DNA of 5,941 nt from Solirubrobacterales bacterium (lineage in GTDB: Bacteria > Actinomycetota > Thermoleophilia > Solirubrobacterales > Solirubrobacteraceae), in contig JAOPZO010000077.1 of NCBI GenBank assembly GCA_025964065.1, positions 1 through 5,941 of the forward strand. Reading direction: 5' to 3'. A model generated the notes under the pieces. The model worked only from the letters and a program-made list of their open reading frames with translations, was not told the DNA's origin and searched no databases. The position numbers and the translations under genes were made by a program. Shown in pieces: positions 3,994 through 5,941 of this stretch (within the stretch, counting starts at the first letter, position 1; the number at the start of each line of letters is the position of its first letter).

Positions 3994-5556
3994 CTAGTGG
4001 CGGAAGTGGCGGCGGCGGGTCAGGACCATCGAGATGCCCGCCGCGTCCGCGGCCGCCACGACCTCGTCGTCGCGGACCGAGCCGCCGGGCTGGACCACCG
4101 CGGTGACCCCGGCCTGGATCGCGAGCTCGGGCCCGTCGGCGAACGGGAAGAACGCGTCCGAGGCGAGCGCGGTGCCGGCGAGCGGGCTCTGCGCCTTCTC
4201 GATCGACAGGCGCACGGAGTCCACCCGGCTCATCTGCCCCGCGCCGATCCCGACCGTCGCGAGGCCCTTGGTGAGGACGATCGCGTTCGACTTCACGTGC
4301 TTCGCGACCCGCCAGGCGAAGAGCAGGTCGCCCCACTCCTCCTCGGTCGGGTGCCGCTGCGTGACGACTTCCATCGCCTCGCGGTCGTCGCGGACGGCGT
4401 CCGCGTCCTGCACGAGCAGGCCACCGAGGACCTGGCGCACGACGGGCTCGCCCAGGGCGGGCAGGCGGCGCTCGTCGTCCTGGAGGATCCGGATGTTCTG
4501 CTTCTGCGAGAGGACCGCGAGCGCGGCCTCGGTGTAGCCCGGGGCGAAGAGCACCTCGATGAACTGCTGGTGCAGCGCCGTCGCGAGCTCCTCGTCCACC
4601 TCGCGGTTCAGTGCGATCACGCCGCCGAACGCGCTCATCGGATCGCACTTGAACGCGCCCTGGTAGGCCTGGAGCCCGGTCGCGCCGAGCGCCACCCCAC
4701 ACGGGTTGTTGTGCTTGACGATCGCGCAGGCGGGAACCTCGAAGTCGCGGACCATCGCGCGGGCGCTCTCGAGGTCGAGCAGGTTGTTGAACGAGAGCTG
4801 CTTGCCGTGGTGCTGGCGGACCATCGACATGAGCGACGAGCGCGCCCCGACCTGCTGGTAGTAGGCGGCGCGCTGGTGCGGGTTCTCGCCGTAGGAGAGG
4901 TCGGTGACCTTCTCGTACGCGCGGATGAACAGCGGCGGGAAGTCCTCGTCCTTCTCCGCGAACCAGCGCGAGATCGCGGTGTCGTAGCGCGCGGTGAGCG
5001 CGAACGCGGCGGCGGCGAGCGCCTCGCGCGTCGGCATGGACAGCGTGCCGCCCGTGTCGCGGAGCTCCTCGAGCACGGCGTCGTAGGCCTCGGGGTTCGT
5101 GACCACCGCGGCGTACGCGTGGTTCTTCGCGGCGGCGCGGATCATGGTCGGGCCGCCGATGTCGATGTTCTCGATGACCTCGCCCTCGGACACGCCGCGC
5201 GTCGCCGCCGTGCGCTCGAACGGGTAGAGGTTCACGCACACGAGGTCGACCCACTCGATGCCGTTGGCGGCGGCGGCGTCGAGGTGCGCGGGGTTGTCGC
5301 GCACCGCGAGCAACCCGGCGTAGAGCTTCGGGTGGAGCGTCTTGACGCGCCCGTCCATCATCTCCGGGAAGCCCGTGAAGTCGTCGATGGCGCGAACCGG
5401 CAGCCCGGCCTCCGTGAGCGCCGCGGCGGTGCCGCCCGTGGAGACGAGCTCGACTCCCAGGTCGGCGAGCCCGCGGGCGAAGTCCACGATGCCGCGCTTG
5501 TCCGAGACCGACAGCAGCGCCCGGGCGACGCGCACCTCCCCCGGGGCGGTCGGCAT
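3994..5556 (-). CDS. purH: Bifunctional AICAR transformylase / IMP cyclohydrolase
   Basis: The 520-aa product is a full-length cytosolic PurH, which formylates AICAR with 10-formyl-THF and closes the ring to IMP, the last two steps of de novo purine synthesis. The N-terminal MGS-like cyclohydrolase domain starts at ALLSVSDKRG (13-22) and contains STGGTA (39-44), GRVKTLHPK (69-77), NLYPF (109-113) and IDIGGPTMIRAAAKN (131-145). The transformylase domain contains YGENPHQ (222-228), SFNNLLDLESA (255-265), catalytic KHNNPCG (281-287, K281 and H282), SAFGG (308-312), AFFPFADG (468-475), PGGSVRD (490-496) and the C-terminal RRHFRH. The residue before YGENPHQ is Ser instead of the usual Arg, and the end reads TRRRHFRH where TGxRHFxH is usual. 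ATG 5556 is chosen because homology begins within 15 residues of it. Upstream in-frame codons to 5931 overlap the divergent gene and show no homology. Transcription probably starts at the AT-rich spot near 5591-5599. Confidence 0.97.
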   Translation of the reverse strand: MPTAPGEVRVARALLSVSDKRGIVDFARGLADLGVELVSTGGTAAALTEAGLPVRAIDDFTGFPEMMDGRVKTLHPKLYAGLLAVRDNPAHLDAAAANGIEWVDLVCVNLYPFERTAATRGVSEGEVIENIDIGGPTMIRAAAKNHAYAAVVTNPEAYDAVLEELRDTGGTLSMPTREALAAAAFALTARYDTAISRWFAEKDEDFPPLFIRAYEKVTDLSYGENPHQRAAYYQQVGARSSLMSMVRQHHGKQLSFNNLLDLESARAMVRDFEVPACAIVKHNNPCGVALGATGLQAYQGAFKCDPMSAFGGVIALNREVDEELATALHQQFIEVLFAPGYTEAALAVLSQKQNIRILQDDERRLPALGEPVVRQVLGGLLVQDADAVRDDREAMEVVTQRHPTEEEWGDLLFAWRVAKHVKSNAIVLTKGLATVGIGAGQMSRVDSVRLSIEKAQSPLAGTALASDAFFPFADGPELAIQAGVTAVVQPGGSVRDDEVVAAADAAGISMVLTRRRHFRH

Positions 5557-5590
5557 GGGACGGGACGACGTGGTGTCCGACACGGGAAGG

Positions 5591-5599
5591 AGCTTATTC
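5591..5599. promoter_or_regulatory. Divergent promoter candidate between purH and the small acidic-protein gene
   Basis: AGCTTATTC is a rare AT-rich patch in the 70-nt gap between the two divergent starts (5556 and 5627). Read on the minus strand it contains TAAGCT (5596-5591), a TANNNT -10 box that would give purH a leader of about 28 nt. On the plus strand TTATTC could melt for the small gene, but the match is weaker. No clear -35 elements or purine-regulator operator are visible. Confidence 0.35.
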
Positions 5600-5626
5600 G
5601 GGCGCGCCTCGGGGAACCCCCCAGGC

Positions 5627-5905
5627 ATGGCCGACCCGAAGATCGAGGACCGCTCGGACGAGATGGAGCGGGACCTGCACCAGCTCGAGGACCACATCGA
5701 CGACGCCGAGAAGCGCCTCGAGGCCCGCAGGGACGAGGCGGGAGCGGCCGAGGGCGTCGCCGGGGACTGGGAGGGCGAGCAGGACCGCGGCAACGGCGAC
5801 GACCCCGTCGGCGCGAAGCAGGACGCGGAGACGGGCGGCGCGCGCGGCAACGACGGCAGGCAGGACGACGGCCGCGAGCCCGAAGAGGCCGCGAGCCCGA
5901 CCTGA
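5627..5905 (+). CDS. Small highly charged hypothetical protein, coiled-coil plus disordered tail
   Basis: This 92-aa protein has no signal peptide or membrane segment, so it is probably cytoplasmic. Residues about 5-37 are dense in Glu, Asp, Arg and Lys with hydrophobic residues at heptad-like spacing (M13, L17, L20, I24, A27, L31), predicting a coiled-coil. The remainder is Gly/Asp/Glu/Ala-rich and lacks large hydrophobics except W48, so it is likely disordered. I recall similar short acidic proteins annotated as hypothetical in high-GC actinobacteria but know no function. The start at ATG 5627 is supported by the clear boundary of charged sequence. The only purine-rich leader is GGGGAA about 11 nt upstream, so initiation may be weak or Shine-Dalgarno-independent. 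It is divergent from purH and may share its promoter region. A dimerising or nucleic-acid-associated role is speculative. Confidence 0.7.
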   Translation: MADPKIEDRSDEMERDLHQLEDHIDDAEKRLEARRDEAGAAEGVAGDWEGEQDRGNGDDPVGAKQDAETGGARGNDGRQDDGREPEEAASPT

Positions 5906-5941
5906 GCGCGGCGCGCCCGGGCGGCCGGCACGACGGCAGGC

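Noticed and set aside
2439..4106. A 555-codon open frame on the plus strand opposite the helicase gene
   Set aside because: It is long only because stop codons are rare in such GC-rich antisense sequence. It shows no motifs, whereas the minus-strand frame carries all helicase motifs.
3821..5254. A 477-codon minus-strand frame overlapping purH
   Set aside because: It is a shadow of purH in another frame with no recognisable motif.
5557..5931. N-terminal extension of PurH by about 125 codons
   Set aside because: The extra residues have no homology to PurH, cover the divergent 92-aa gene antisense, and the family begins near residue 10 of the shorter product.
5850..5941. Twelve-base direct repeat ACGACGGCAGGC at 5850-5861 and 5930-5941
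   Set aside because: One copy is inside coding sequence and the other is at the window edge. With such skewed composition two 12-base copies are weak evidence, and no mobile element lies between them.

Overview
This is a very GC-rich, gene-dense chromosomal segment. Strong G/C preference at third codon positions, TANNNT-type -10 boxes, frequent starts without a Shine-Dalgarno sequence and hairpin terminators without a U-tract all suggest a high-GC actinobacterium. PurH, the small acidic protein and the helicase resemble what I recall from Thermoleophilia (Solirubrobacterales), but that placement is inference. I see no CRISPR array, insertion sequence, prophage gene, toxin-antitoxin pair or recognisable defence cassette.

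Layout from left to right. Positions 1-255 (-) hold the N-terminal 85 codons of a family 2 glycosyltransferase that runs off the left edge. Divergent to it, 379-762 (+) encodes a stand-alone response-regulator receiver with a degenerate active site, preceded by a perfect dyad in its leader. A compact hairpin at its stop codon separates it from tRNA-Val(UAC) at 793-866. An SDR-family protein lacking the canonical Tyr and Lys (894-1652, +) starts only 27 nt after that tRNA. A hairpin-rich spacer follows (1653-1868), then tRNA-Glu(UUC) at 1869-1940, a 260-nt spacer with coding-like traces and a perfect 12-bp hairpin, and tRNA-Lys(UUU) at 2201-2273. Each tRNA has a plausible -10 box 7-10 nt upstream, and none encodes CCA.

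The rest is mostly minus strand. An SF2 DEAH helicase (2274-3917, -) has a stop codon that directly abuts tRNA-Lys, and it lies downstream of purH (3994-5556, -), the bifunctional enzyme for the last two steps of IMP synthesis. The 76-nt gap shows no strong terminator, so the two may be co-transcribed. Divergent from purH, 5627-5905 (+) encodes a 92-aa highly charged protein with a coiled-coil N-terminus and a disordered tail. The last 36 nt show nothing identifiable.

The genes look like ordinary chromosomal housekeeping or conserved-hypothetical genes, not a single functional cassette. I could not identify a convincing new system. The points most worth checking are the two proteins with altered catalytic residues (receiver and SDR), the abutting tRNA-Lys/helicase junction, the probable tRNA-Val/SDR co-transcript and the hairpin-rich spacers.
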